This document shows positions 41,100-49,467 of a stretch of DNA of 64,000 nucleotides, piece after piece. Source of the stretch: Variovorax boronicumulans (lineage in GTDB: Bacteria; Pseudomonadota; Gammaproteobacteria; Burkholderiales; Burkholderiaceae_C); the NCBI RefSeq assembly GCF_007677875.1, contig NZ_VEDO01000005.1:1-64000 (forward strand). Direction: 5' to 3'. The notes under the pieces were generated by a model. The model did no database searches, had not been told where the DNA came from, and was given only the letters and a program-made list of their open reading frames with translations. Position numbers and translations under genes: made by a program. Each line of letters begins with the position of its first letter. Position 1 is the first letter of the stretch.

Positions 41100-42185
41100 C
41101 TATGGACGCCTGTGCGACAGGAAGAAGCGCAGCATCTCGGCGCTGGCATCCACGCCGCCCGGTGCGGTGTGGCTGCCCTGCGCACTGCCGCCCGACCAAG
41201 CATGGCCCAGGCCGTGGACCACCCAATGCTCCACGACCGGGCGGCCGTCCGCCGTGCGGTGGACCGTGCGTGTGAAGGACTGGCCGCCGGGCGCGCGGCC
41301 CCGGGTGGTCTCGGGGGGGCCATCGCCCTGCGCGCGCGCCGCCGCTGTGGCAAGGGCCGCCCCGTTGGCACGGTGGACGGTGCTGTCGGCGTCGCCATGG
41401 AACACGATGGCAGGAAGGCCTTGGGGCTTGCCCGCGGCCGTGGTCGCGGGCCCGCTGCGCATGGCGGCCAGCGCGGCCGGCAGGTCGGAGGCGACCCCCT
41501 GCGGCAGGCCCGAGTGCACACCGACGGCCGCGAAGACGTCGGGATGGCTGTGCCCCAGGATGTCGGCCATGGCCCCGCCTGCCGACAGCCCCGCGACGTA
41601 GATGCGCGACGCGTCGACCGCGTGTTCGGCAGCGATCTTGCGCGTCAGCGCGGCCAGCAGATCGGGCTCGCCCCGGTCGCGCCGCTGGTGCTGGGCCTTG
41701 AACCAATTCCAGCAGCGGTGCGCATTGGCCTGCTGCGGTTGCTCGGGATAGAGCACCAGCACGCCGGCAGCGCGCGCCAGCGCGTTCATGCGGGTGCCGG
41801 TGGCGAAGTCCTGCGCATCCTGGGTGCAGCCGTGCAGCATGACCACCAGCGGCCGCGGCGCCGGCGCGGGCCCGGCCGCGGTCGGCGGCACGTAGAGTCG
41901 GTAGTCGAGCGTGCGGCCGCGGTGCGCGAAGCTGCCGCGCAGCCACTGTTCCGGCGCGGCTGAAGTGGCCGGCTCGCCGGGGGATGGCGGCACCGTGCCG
42001 TCGGGCACGACGCGGCTTTCGGCATCGATGACCATGTCATCGTGAGGCCGCTGCGGTGGGGCGGCCGGGCCGCCCAGACCGGCTTCGCGCAAGGTCCTCT
42101 GGATCAATTCGGTGGCCGCGTGCAACTGGCCGCCTTGTGTCAGCCGTGTGGCCTCGCCGAACAGATCGGTGAAGGGGTTCTTCAT
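41100..42185 (-). CDS. PHB depolymerase-family esterase
   Basis: This 361-residue alpha/beta hydrolase belongs to the extracellular PHB depolymerase/feruloyl-esterase-like family. It has LVVMLHGCTQDAQDFATGT (oxyanion region), the nucleophile elbow GLSAGGAMA, an Asp in FHGDADSTVH and the catalytic His in HGLGHAWSGG. There is no signal peptide; the first 100 residues are a Pro/Ala-rich lead. Whether it acts on polyhydroxybutyrate is not shown. A ribbon-helix-helix regulator gene lies 12 bases upstream on the same strand. Confidence 0.86.
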   Translation of the reverse strand: MKNPFTDLFGEATRLTQGGQLHAATELIQRTLREAGLGGPAAPPQRPHDDMVIDAESRVVPDGTVPPSPGEPATSAAPEQWLRGSFAHRGRTLDYRLYVPPTAAGPAPAPRPLVVMLHGCTQDAQDFATGTRMNALARAAGVLVLYPEQPQQANAHRCWNWFKAQHQRRDRGEPDLLAALTRKIAAEHAVDASRIYVAGLSAGGAMADILGHSHPDVFAAVGVHSGLPQGVASDLPAALAAMRSGPATTAAGKPQGLPAIVFHGDADSTVHRANGAALATAAARAQGDGPPETTRGRAPGGQSFTRTVHRTADGRPVVEHWVVHGLGHAWSGGSAQGSHTAPGGVDASAEMLRFFLSHRRP

Positions 42186-42197
42186 GGTGGAGTGTTC

Positions 42198-42611
42198 TCA
42201 GGTGATGCGTCCGGCCAGCGCGGCGCGGACGGCCGGGCTCGCATGCAATGCGCCCAGCACGGTGATGGATTCGATGGTCTCCGCCGCAAGGTCTGCTGGC
42301 ACATCGGGCGCGATGCTGGCGAGGCCCAGCACCCTGATCTGCAGTTTCTCGCCCGCCGCTTTGGCACGCGTGAGATCGGCGACCGAGAACTGCTGTAGGC
42401 CAAGCACCAGCATCTTGCGCGCGACGACCTGGCGCAGCGCGTCGCCATGCGTCGCCAACTGGTTGCGGATGGCGGTGCGGATGAAGTCGCTGCGGTTGGC
42501 GTAGAAGCCTTCGGCCACGAGCAGGTCGACCTGGCCCAGGTCGACGTAACCCAGGTTGATGGTCAGTTTTTCGGATTCGCTGACGCGTGGAACGGAAACG
42601 GTGATCGACAT
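42198..42611 (-). CDS. Ribbon-helix-helix (CopG-like) regulator
   Basis: This 137-residue protein has an N-terminal ribbon-helix-helix pattern: a beta strand (EKLTINLGYVDLG), helix (VDLLVAEGFY), then NRSDFIRTAIRNQLATHGD. The C-terminal part is helical and unrecognised. ATG 42611 is preferred to the upstream start at 42644, which would put the coding region across the inverted repeat. It lies 12 bases before the esterase gene, so it probably regulates its own operon and perhaps polymer metabolism. Confidence 0.75.
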   Translation of the reverse strand: MSITVSVPRVSESEKLTINLGYVDLGQVDLLVAEGFYANRSDFIRTAIRNQLATHGDALRQVVARKMLVLGLQQFSVADLTRAKAAGEKLQIRVLGLASIAPDVPADLAAETIESITVLGALHASPAVRAALAGRIT

Positions 42612-42623
42612 GAAACATCCTTC

Positions 42624-42643
42624 TGCCATCCATGTGGATGGCA
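42624..42643. promoter_or_regulatory. Perfect inverted repeat, candidate operator of the RHH regulator
   Basis: Arms TGCCATCCA (42624-42632) and TGGATGGCA (42635-42643) are perfect complements with a 2-base spacer, placed 13 bases upstream of the regulator start. A further TGGATGG follows at 42646-42652 as a direct repeat of one arm. Ribbon-helix-helix proteins typically bind such short tandem or inverted sites at their own promoter. Autoregulation is inference. Confidence 0.55.
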
Positions 42644-42672
42644 TTTGGATGGTTTCAAGGGCTGCGACGCAA

Positions 42673-43593
42673 TCAGTCTGTCTGGGCGTTCACCGCCAGG
42701 CGTCGCGCCCGCGCGTCGCGGCCGCGCTGGTCGTGCACCACGTAGAGCCCGGAACCAACCAGCAGCACGATGCCGCACCACGCCCAGGCATTCGGTACGT
42801 CGCCCCAGACCAGGTATCCCAGCAGCACGGCGAACAACAAGGCCGAATAGCGGAACGGTGCCGTGAGCGACACCTCGCCCTGGCGCATGCACTGGATGAT
42901 CAGGAAGTAGCCGGCCACGAGGAACACCGCGGCCGCCCCGAGCCAGGCCAAGTGCACAGGGGCGAAGGGCCGCCAGCCCTGGACCAGCGACAAGGCACCG
43001 GCCAGCAGCGTGACCGCCAGCGCCGTCGACAGGGTGACGACGATGGAGGGGATGGCCGGATCGATGCGCCGCGTCAGCAGGTCGCGCGTGGCATGGAACA
43101 GCGTGCCTGCGAGGCACAGCAGCGCCCAGGCGTTGAACCCGTCGCCGGCGGGCTGCACCACGCACAGCACACCCGCGAACCCCACGGCCACCGCGAGCCA
43201 GCGCGCTGCGCCCGGGCGCTCGTGCAGGAACCAGACCGCGAACACCACCATGAACAGCGGCGCCGCAAGGTTGATGGCCGTGGCATTGCCGAGGGGCAGG
43301 TGGAACAGCGACAGCAGGTACATCACCGTGGCACAGGCATCGACCGCGGCGCGGCCCGCCACACGCGGCTGCATTACATGCCGCAGCTGTGCACCGGCCC
43401 CCAGCAGCAGGGCCATGCCCAGGACCAGTAACGAGGCCAGGGCACCGCGCAGAAAGATCAGCTGTGCCGAGGGCATGGCCTCGCTCACATGCTTGACGAT
43501 TGCGTCGTTGACGACGAAGCCCGCCATCGCCCCCACCATCATCCAGATGCCGCGTCGGTTGGCGGCGGCGTGGTTCGCAAGGGGGGACGGCAC
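42673..43593 (-). CDS. EamA/DMT-family transporter
   Basis: This 306-residue inner-membrane protein has about ten membrane segments and two EamA repeats (segment 1 GIWMMVGAMAGFVVNDAIVK; HLPLGNATAINLAAPLFMVV ends the first half). The start is uncertain: GTG 43593, 8 bases after the upstream stop, keeps the whole first membrane segment, whereas the first ATGs (43542, 43539) would cut into it. Last gene of the catabolic operon, so it may export or import a pathway compound. Substrate unknown. Confidence 0.78.
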   Translation of the reverse strand: MPSPLANHAAANRRGIWMMVGAMAGFVVNDAIVKHVSEAMPSAQLIFLRGALASLLVLGMALLLGAGAQLRHVMQPRVAGRAAVDACATVMYLLSLFHLPLGNATAINLAAPLFMVVFAVWFLHERPGAARWLAVAVGFAGVLCVVQPAGDGFNAWALLCLAGTLFHATRDLLTRRIDPAIPSIVVTLSTALAVTLLAGALSLVQGWRPFAPVHLAWLGAAAVFLVAGYFLIIQCMRQGEVSLTAPFRYSALLFAVLLGYLVWGDVPNAWAWCGIVLLVGSGLYVVHDQRGRDARARRLAVNAQTD

Positions 43594-43601
43594 GGCGCGG
43601 T

Positions 43602-44477
43602 TTATACCGCGCTCATGTGGCGTGCGATGCAGGTGTCCAGCACTTCGCCACCGGGGCGCTGCCACCAGTCGAGTTCCGAGAAGATCTCGACCTCGGCGAA
43701 GCCCGCGAAGCCGGCCTGCTCGACCCAGCCGCGGATCTTTTTCAGCTCCACCACGCCGTCGCCCATCATGCCGCGGTCGTTCAGCAGGTCGCGCGTGGGG
43801 GTGAGCCAGTCGCACACGTGGTAGGCCAGGAGGCGCGTGTGTTTGGCAGCGCCAGCGCGCGCGATCTGCTGCTCGAGCTTGGGGTCCCACCAGCAGTGGT
43901 AGACATCCATGGCCACGCCCAGCATGCCGGTCTGGTCGGGGTCGAGCGCGTCGCACAGGTCCAGCGCGTGCTCCAGCGTGTTGATGCAGGCGCGCTCGGC
44001 GGCCTGCATGGGGTGCAGCGGCTCGATGGCCAGCGGCATGCCGACCTCGCGCGCGTAGTCGAGCGAAGCGGCGATGCCGTCGCGCACTTCGTTGCGGGCG
44101 CGCGCGATGTCGGTGTACTGGGGCTTGCCCGCGAGCGCGCCGGGCAGCGAACCGACGACGAGCACGAGACAGGCCGCGTCCAGCGTCTTGGCCTCGTCGA
44201 TGGCGCGGCGGTTGTCGTCCAGCGCGGCGGCCAGGCCGGCCCGGTCGGCGGCGGGGTAGAAGCCGCCGCGGCAGTAGCCCGAGAGCTGCATGCCGTGCGC
44301 CTTCAGCTGGCGGCGCGTGGCCTCCAGGCCGGCGGCGGCCACTTGGTCGCGCCAGGGGCTGATGGCGCGGATGCCACGGCGCGCGCACTCGTCGATGATG
44401 TGCGGCAGCTGCCACTGCTTGCGCACGGTGGCGGTGTTCATGGACAGCCATTCGTGGCTGGAGGAAAAATCGCGCAT
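43602..44477 (-). CDS. Sugar phosphate isomerase/epimerase (TIM barrel)
   Basis: This 291-residue protein has the xylose-isomerase-like TIM barrel fold (AP endonuclease 2 family) used by hydroxypyruvate isomerase, IolE and related enzymes. Metal-ligand positions appear in AIEPLHPM, GVAMDVYHCWWD, LLAYHVCDW and EVEIFSELDWW. The exact reaction cannot be read. The gene is 12 bases after the dehydrogenase gene and 8 bases before the transporter start, inside a sugar- or hydroxyacid-like operon. Confidence 0.82.
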   Translation of the reverse strand: MRDFSSSHEWLSMNTATVRKQWQLPHIIDECARRGIRAISPWRDQVAAAGLEATRRQLKAHGMQLSGYCRGGFYPAADRAGLAAALDDNRRAIDEAKTLDAACLVLVVGSLPGALAGKPQYTDIARARNEVRDGIAASLDYAREVGMPLAIEPLHPMQAAERACINTLEHALDLCDALDPDQTGMLGVAMDVYHCWWDPKLEQQIARAGAAKHTRLLAYHVCDWLTPTRDLLNDRGMMGDGVVELKKIRGWVEQAGFAGFAEVEIFSELDWWQRPGGEVLDTCIARHMSAV

Positions 44478-44489
44478 GGGGTGGGCGGT

Positions 44490-45386
44490 TCAGGATGAAG
44501 AAGGGGGAATGCGCTCGCGGCGCAGCTGGCGCACGATGGCAGCGTTGTCGAGTTCGCCGTCGCCGGCGGCGACGGCGGACCGCATCAGCCGGGCGTGCAC
44601 GGCGGACAGCGGCAGGTCCTGGTTCTGGGCCGCCGCCGCGGCCAGCATCAGGTCCACGTCCTTGAGGTGCTGGCGGATGCGCGACTGCGGTTCGAAGCGC
44701 TCTTCGACCATCATGCGGCCCTTGGCCTCGGCCGCGCCCGAACGTGCGGGTGTGGCCAGCACGAGTTCGAGGAAGGCCGCGGGCGCGATGCCCAGGCGTT
44801 CTGCGAACACCATGCCTTCGGCCAGCACGGCGCGGTTCAGGCCCAGCACGAGGTTGGTCGCCAGCTTGGCACGCGCGCCCATGCCGGCGCCGCCCACGTG
44901 CACGCGGGTGGCGGCGATGCAGTCCAGCAGCGGCGCGGCGCGGGCCAGGGTGACCGCATCGGTGCCGACCAGCATGGTGGCCTGGCCGGCCGCGATCTGT
45001 TCGCTGGACCCGGACAGCGGCGCCTCGACGAAGCCCAGACGGCGTGCGGCGAGCCGGCCCGAAAGTGCTTGCAGCTGGTCGGGGTCGCCGGTGGAACAAT
45101 CGATCAGCAGTTGCGTGCGCGGCGCCGTGCCCGACAGCAGGCCTGTCGCGCCCTCCACGCTGTCGATGACGCCGGCCGTGTCGAACACGGCCAGCACCAC
45201 GTGGTCGCAGCGTTCGCCGAGTGCGCGCGCGCTGTCGGCCGCGTCGAAGCCCTGCGCCGTGAAGCCTGCACGCGCCTCTTGCTGGATGTCGTGGCCCAGC
45301 ACGGCCATGCCGGCCGCCCGCAGGCGCTGGGCGATGGCCTGGCCCACGAGGCCCAGGCCGATCAGGCCGACCGGAGCGCCCGTCAT
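44490..45386 (-). CDS. NAD(P)-dependent dehydrogenase, 3-hydroxyisobutyrate dehydrogenase family
   Basis: This 298-residue beta-hydroxyacid dehydrogenase has the Rossmann motif GLIGLGLVGQAIAQRL near residues 7-22, IDCSTGDPDQ and the substrate loop FVEAPLSGSSEQIAAG, and the catalytic lysine in GMGARAKLATNLVLG. Relatives oxidise 3-hydroxyisobutyrate, tartronate semialdehyde or other beta-hydroxyacids. The start overlaps the stop of the SDR gene (ATGA), which fixes it. Confidence 0.87.
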   Translation of the reverse strand: MTGAPVGLIGLGLVGQAIAQRLRAAGMAVLGHDIQQEARAGFTAQGFDAADSARALGERCDHVVLAVFDTAGVIDSVEGATGLLSGTAPRTQLLIDCSTGDPDQLQALSGRLAARRLGFVEAPLSGSSEQIAAGQATMLVGTDAVTLARAAPLLDCIAATRVHVGGAGMGARAKLATNLVLGLNRAVLAEGMVFAERLGIAPAAFLELVLATPARSGAAEAKGRMMVEERFEPQSRIRQHLKDVDLMLAAAAAQNQDLPLSAVHARLMRSAVAAGDGELDNAAIVRQLRRERIPPSSS

Positions 45387-46084
45387 AGCGAAGCCCCGCC
45401 GCAGACGCGGATGTCCTGGCCCGTGATGGGCGCCGCTGCGGGCGAGAGCAGAAAGCCGACCAGCGCGGCGATTTCGTCGGGCTCGATGAGCCGGCCCATG
45501 GGCGGCAGCTTGGGTCGTTCGGTCTGGCGCGCCGGATCGTCCAGCATGCCGGTGCGCGTGGCGGCCGGCGAGACCACGTTGACGGTGACGCCCTGGGCCA
45601 CGACCTCGGCCGCCCAGCTGCGTGCCAGTGCCAGCATGGCGGCCTTGGTGGCGGCGTACTGGCTGCGGCCGGCCACGCCGCTGGCGACGCGGCTGCCGAT
45701 CAGCACCACGCGGCCGTGGCCGGCGCCGGCCATGGCGGGCAGCAGGATGTTGGCGATGCGGCTCAGGGCGTCCACGTGCAGCTGCCACATGCGGGCGCCG
45801 TCTTCGGGCTGCAGGCGGCCCAGCGGCGCCACCCGCAGCACGCCGGCGGCGTGCACGAAGGCCTGCACACCCTCGGCCGCGCGGGCGGCCGCTTCGGTGG
45901 CCATGCCGTCGGCCAGGTCCACCTGCACATGGCGGTAGCCCGCATGGTCGATGGTGGCTGCCGCGCGGTCCATGCCCGTCACGGCCCAGCCCTGCCCGAG
46001 CAGTGCCCGGGCGATCGCGGCGCCGATGCCGGCGCTGCTGCCGGTCACGACGGCGCGTGGATCACTCTGGGCGGATGTTGGCAT
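45383..46084 (-). CDS. Short-chain dehydrogenase/reductase
   Basis: This 233-residue oxidoreductase has the cofactor motif TGSSAGIGAAIA near the N-terminus, an HAAGV strand end, the catalytic Ser in VVLIGSRVASG, and the active-site YxxxK as YAATKAAM. The C-terminus GQDIRVCGGASL is typical. ATG 46084 is used; a TTG two codons upstream is possible. The start lies inside the end of the upstream Bug gene (23-base overlap). Substrate unknown; probably an alcohol or hydroxyl group of the operon substrate. Confidence 0.87.
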   Translation of the reverse strand: MPTSAQSDPRAVVTGSSAGIGAAIARALLGQGWAVTGMDRAAATIDHAGYRHVQVDLADGMATEAAARAAEGVQAFVHAAGVLRVAPLGRLQPEDGARMWQLHVDALSRIANILLPAMAGAGHGRVVLIGSRVASGVAGRSQYAATKAAMLALARSWAAEVVAQGVTVNVVSPAATRTGMLDDPARQTERPKLPPMGRLIEPDEIAALVGFLLSPAAAPITGQDIRVCGGASL

Positions 46085-47024
46085 CGGCAATCGTCTTGAA
46101 CGCGCGCGCCGTGTCGTCCTTCTGGAAGCGCGCGAACTCCTCGGGGCTGCCGCCGCCGAGCAGGATGCCCTGCGAGGTCAGGCGTTCCTTCATGTCGCCG
46201 GCCAGGGCCTTGTTGACCTCGGCGTTGAGCTTGGCGGTGACGTCGGCCGGCAGCTTGGCGGGGCCCCACAGGCCGTACCAGCTGTAGAACTCGTAGCCGG
46301 GGATGGTCTCGCCGACGGTCGGCACCTCGGGCAGCGTGGGCAGCCGCGTCTTGGAGGTCACGGCGATGATCTTGAGCATGCCGCTCTTGTAGAACGAGGT
46401 CGCGCCCAGCACCGGGTCGACGAAGCCGGCGATCTGCCCGCCCACCAGGTCCTGGTAGGCCGGCGCCGAGCCCTTGTACGGCACGATCTGCAGGTTCAGG
46501 CCCGCGCTGCTCTTGATCAATTCGGTCGAGAAATGCCCGGCCGAGGCAATGGAGCCGACCGCGAAGCTCAGCTTGCCAGGGTTGGCCTTGGCATAGGTGA
46601 TCAGCGACTTGACGTCGGTGATCGGCAGGTCCTTGTTGACCGAGACCGACAGCGGCGCCTTGGCCACCAGCGCGATCGGCGTGAAGTCGGTGAGCGGGTC
46701 GTAGGGCGGCGTCTTCAGGAAGTGCGTGGAGGTCGTGAAGGTCGAGGCGTTGAACAGCAGCGTGTAGCCGTCGGCCGGCGACTTGGCCACGTTGTTCGAG
46801 CCGATGGTGGCGTTGCCGCCCGGCCGGTTGTCGATGATGAAGTTCTGGCCGGTCTGCTCGCTGAGCTTTTGCGCGAGCAAGCGGCCCACGGTGTCCAGCG
46901 TGCCGCCCGGCGGGAACGGGATGATCACGCGCACGGGCTTGTTGGGGTAATCGTTGGCCAGTGCGGCCGTGAATGGCAGTGCGAGCGCGAGCGCCGTCAG
47001 GGCGCGGCGTGAAATGGCGTGCAT
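46062..47024 (-). CDS. Bug-family tripartite tricarboxylate transporter binding protein
   Basis: This 320-residue periplasmic binding protein of the Bug (TctC) family has a signal peptide (HAISRRALTALALALPFTAA) and the family start NDYPNKPVRVIIPFPPGG, followed by VDNRPGGN-like IDNRPGGNATIGSNNVAKSP (as parts). ATG 47024 is chosen because GGAGA lies five bases before it; an ATG four codons upstream overlaps that site. The partner membrane proteins TctA and TctB are absent here. The likely ligand is a carboxylate or other small acid. Confidence 0.88.
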   Translation of the reverse strand: MHAISRRALTALALALPFTAALANDYPNKPVRVIIPFPPGGTLDTVGRLLAQKLSEQTGQNFIIDNRPGGNATIGSNNVAKSPADGYTLLFNASTFTTSTHFLKTPPYDPLTDFTPIALVAKAPLSVSVNKDLPITDVKSLITYAKANPGKLSFAVGSIASAGHFSTELIKSSAGLNLQIVPYKGSAPAYQDLVGGQIAGFVDPVLGATSFYKSGMLKIIAVTSKTRLPTLPEVPTVGETIPGYEFYSWYGLWGPAKLPADVTAKLNAEVNKALAGDMKERLTSQGILLGGGSPEEFARFQKDDTARAFKTIADANIRPE

Positions 47025-47069
47025 GTCTGTCTCCATCAGTGGGAGGGGCCGCGTTTGCGGCCCCGGAAC

Positions 47070-48251
47070 TCAAGCGATGCCGTGGACGGCCAGCAGCGAG
47101 CGCATGCGCTGCACGGCCAGTTCGGGCTTCTCCAGCACGTTGGCCGCGTCGGCCAGACGGAACAGTTCTGCCAGGTGCTGCAGCGAGCGCGTGCTCTGCT
47201 GGCCGCCGACCATGCTGAAGTGCTTCTGGTGGCCGTTGAGCCAGGCCATGAACACCACGCCCGTCTTGTAGAAGCGCGTGGGCGCCGCGAAGATGTGGCG
47301 CGACAGCGGCACCGTGGGGCCCAGGATGGCGTGGAATTCTTCGAGCCTGCCTTCGGCCAGCTTGCCCAAGGCTGCGCTGGCCGCCGGCGCGATCGCGTCG
47401 AAGATGCCCAGCAGCGCGTCGCTCTGGCCATGCGTGGGCTCGCTGCCCCAGCCGTCGCCGGCAATCAGCTCGGCATAGTTGAAGTCGTCGCCGGTATACA
47501 TGCGCACGCCCGCGGGCAGGCGCCGGCGCATGGCGATCTCCTTGTCCTTGTCGAGCAGGGAGATCTTGATGCCGTCCACCTTGGTCGGGTTGGCGGCGAT
47601 CACGGCCAGGGCGGTGTCCATGGCGGCATCGGCGTCGTCGCTGCCCCAGTAGCCTGCGAGGGCCGGGTCGAACATCGGGCCCAGCCAGTGCAGCACCACG
47701 GGCTGCTTCGCCTGCGAGAGGATGCGGCCGTACACGCGCTCGTAGTCGGCCGGGCTCTTGGCCACGCGGGCCAGCGCGCGGCTGGCCATGATGATGAGCT
47801 TGCCGCCGAGCTTCTCGATCGCGGCCATCTGCTCTTCATAGCCGCGGATCACGTCGTCGACGGTCTTGACGCTGTCGATGTCCAGGTGGTCGGTGCCGCA
47901 GCCCGAGGCCACGAAGGCGCCGGGGTGGTCGCGGGCCGCGTCCAGGGATCGGCGGATCAGTTCCAGCGAGGTCGGCCAGTCCAGGCCCATGCCGCGCTGG
48001 GCCGTGTCCATGGCCTCGGCCACACCCAGACCCAGCGACCACAGGTGCTGGCGGTAGGCGATGGTGGCGTCCCAGTCCACGGCGGCCGTGAGCCAGGGAT
48101 CGACGGCGGCCAGCGGGTCGGCCACCACGTGCGCGGCCGAGTAGGCGATGCGGTTGAATTTCAGGCCGGCCGGCGGGCGGGCCAGCGGCTGGCCGCGCAA
48201 GGTGTAGTCGGCGAGGCCTTGCGGCGTGGGGAGTTGGATCGAGAGCGCCAT
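47070..48251 (-). CDS. DUF993 family protein (dihydrodipicolinate-synthase-like)
   Basis: This 393-residue protein matches, from memory, the DUF993 family, predicted to have a DHDPS/NAL-like TIM barrel. Features seen are WDATIAYRQHLWSLGLGVAEA, FVASGCGTDHLD, VVLHWLGPMFDPAL, and KVDGIKISLLDKDKE, where Lys in GIKISL sits where class I aldolases of this fold carry the Schiff-base lysine. A lyase reaction is plausible but unproven. The gene starts four bases after the dehydrogenase gene and ends 45 bases before the Bug gene. Confidence 0.75.
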   Translation of the reverse strand: MALSIQLPTPQGLADYTLRGQPLARPPAGLKFNRIAYSAAHVVADPLAAVDPWLTAAVDWDATIAYRQHLWSLGLGVAEAMDTAQRGMGLDWPTSLELIRRSLDAARDHPGAFVASGCGTDHLDIDSVKTVDDVIRGYEEQMAAIEKLGGKLIIMASRALARVAKSPADYERVYGRILSQAKQPVVLHWLGPMFDPALAGYWGSDDADAAMDTALAVIAANPTKVDGIKISLLDKDKEIAMRRRLPAGVRMYTGDDFNYAELIAGDGWGSEPTHGQSDALLGIFDAIAPAASAALGKLAEGRLEEFHAILGPTVPLSRHIFAAPTRFYKTGVVFMAWLNGHQKHFSMVGGQQSTRSLQHLAELFRLADAANVLEKPELAVQRMRSLLAVHGIA

Positions 48252-48255
48252 GGCG

Positions 48256-49419
48256 TCAGACCTTCAGTTCGGGCACGTCGACCCAGCGGCGTTCCTTGTG
48301 CGACTGCAGCGCGGCCTCGACCAGCTGCACGCCCTTGGCGCCCTCGGGCAGCGTCCAGCTGTAGGGGGCGTCTTCGACCACGTGGCGGATGAAGTGCTCC
48401 CACTGGATCTTGAAGCCGTTGTCGTAGACCATGGAATCGGGCACGTCCTGCCACTGGTCGAAGAAGTTCATGGTCTGCTTGACGTCCGGATTCCAGACCG
48501 GGCGCGGCGTGGTCACGCGGCTCTGGGCCCGGCAGTCCGTGAGGCCCGCCACAGCCGAGCCGTGCGTGCCATCGACATGGAAGGTCACGAGGTCGTCGCG
48601 GCGCACGCGCGTGGCCCAGCTCATGTTCAGCTGGGCAATGACATCCTCGCCGCCGTGGCCCTTGAGCTGGCAGGTGGCGTAGGCCGCGTCGTCGGCCGTG
48701 GCCGTGTATTCCTTGCCAGCCTCGTCCCAGCGCTTGGGGATGTGCGTGGCGGCCAGGCAGGAGACGGATTGGACCTTGCCGAACAGGTTGTCCAGCACGT
48801 AGCGCCAGTGGCACATCATGTCCAGGATCATGCCGCCGCCGTCTTCGCTGCGGTAGTTCCAGCTCGGACGCTGGATGGGCTGCAGGTCGCCTTCGAACAC
48901 CCAGTAGCCGAACTCCAGGCGCACCGACAGCATCTTGCCGAAGAAACCGGCGCGGCGCAGCATGTCCAGTTTGCGCAGGCCGGGCAGGAACAGCTTGTCC
49001 TGCACGGCGCCGTGCTTGAGGCCGGATTTGCTGGCGGTCTTGGCGATCTCCATGGCCTCGGCCAGCGTGGTGGCGATCGGTTTTTCGCAGTAGACGTGCT
49101 TGCCGGCGCGCAGCGCCTGGGCCAGCAGCGTGGGGCGCATCTGCGTGGTGCCGGCGTCGAAGAACACCGTGTCGTCCTTGTTGGCGAGGGCCGCTTCGAG
49201 GTTGGTGCCCCAGCGCGCGATGCCGTGGGCCTTGGCCAGCGCCTCGATCTTCTCGGCATTGCGGCCGATCAGGATCGGGTCGGGCATCACCTTGTCGCCG
49301 TTGGAGAGCGTGACGCCGCCCTGGTTGCGGATGGCGACGATGGAGCGGATCAAGTGCTGGTTCATGCCCATGCGGCCGGTGACACCGTGCATGATCAGAC
49401 CAAGGCGTTGGGTAGGCAT
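48256..49419 (-). CDS. Gfo/Idh/MocA-family oxidoreductase
   Basis: This 387-residue NAD(P)-dependent dehydrogenase has an N-terminal Rossmann domain (GLIMHGVTGRMGMNQHLIRS; FFDAGTTQMRPTLLAQALRAG in parts), the conserved EKP motif as CEKPIATTLAEAM near residues 115-127, and a C-terminal substrate domain (LDMMCHWRYVLD, with the catalytic His position). It probably oxidises a sugar, polyol or sugar acid hydroxyl as an early step of the operon pathway. Confidence 0.85.
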   Translation of the reverse strand: MPTQRLGLIMHGVTGRMGMNQHLIRSIVAIRNQGGVTLSNGDKVMPDPILIGRNAEKIEALAKAHGIARWGTNLEAALANKDDTVFFDAGTTQMRPTLLAQALRAGKHVYCEKPIATTLAEAMEIAKTASKSGLKHGAVQDKLFLPGLRKLDMLRRAGFFGKMLSVRLEFGYWVFEGDLQPIQRPSWNYRSEDGGGMILDMMCHWRYVLDNLFGKVQSVSCLAATHIPKRWDEAGKEYTATADDAAYATCQLKGHGGEDVIAQLNMSWATRVRRDDLVTFHVDGTHGSAVAGLTDCRAQSRVTTPRPVWNPDVKQTMNFFDQWQDVPDSMVYDNGFKIQWEHFIRHVVEDAPYSWTLPEGAKGVQLVEAALQSHKERRWVDVPELKV

Positions 49420-49467
49420 AGCGGACTTCCTGCGAACGTGAAGGGAAACGGAAAGGGGGCGGGGCGG

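Noticed and set aside
42673-45099. Apparent 808-codon gene covering the EamA transporter and upstream sequence
   Set aside because: Only the last 306 codons match a transporter; the rest is a shadow of the isomerase and dehydrogenase genes.
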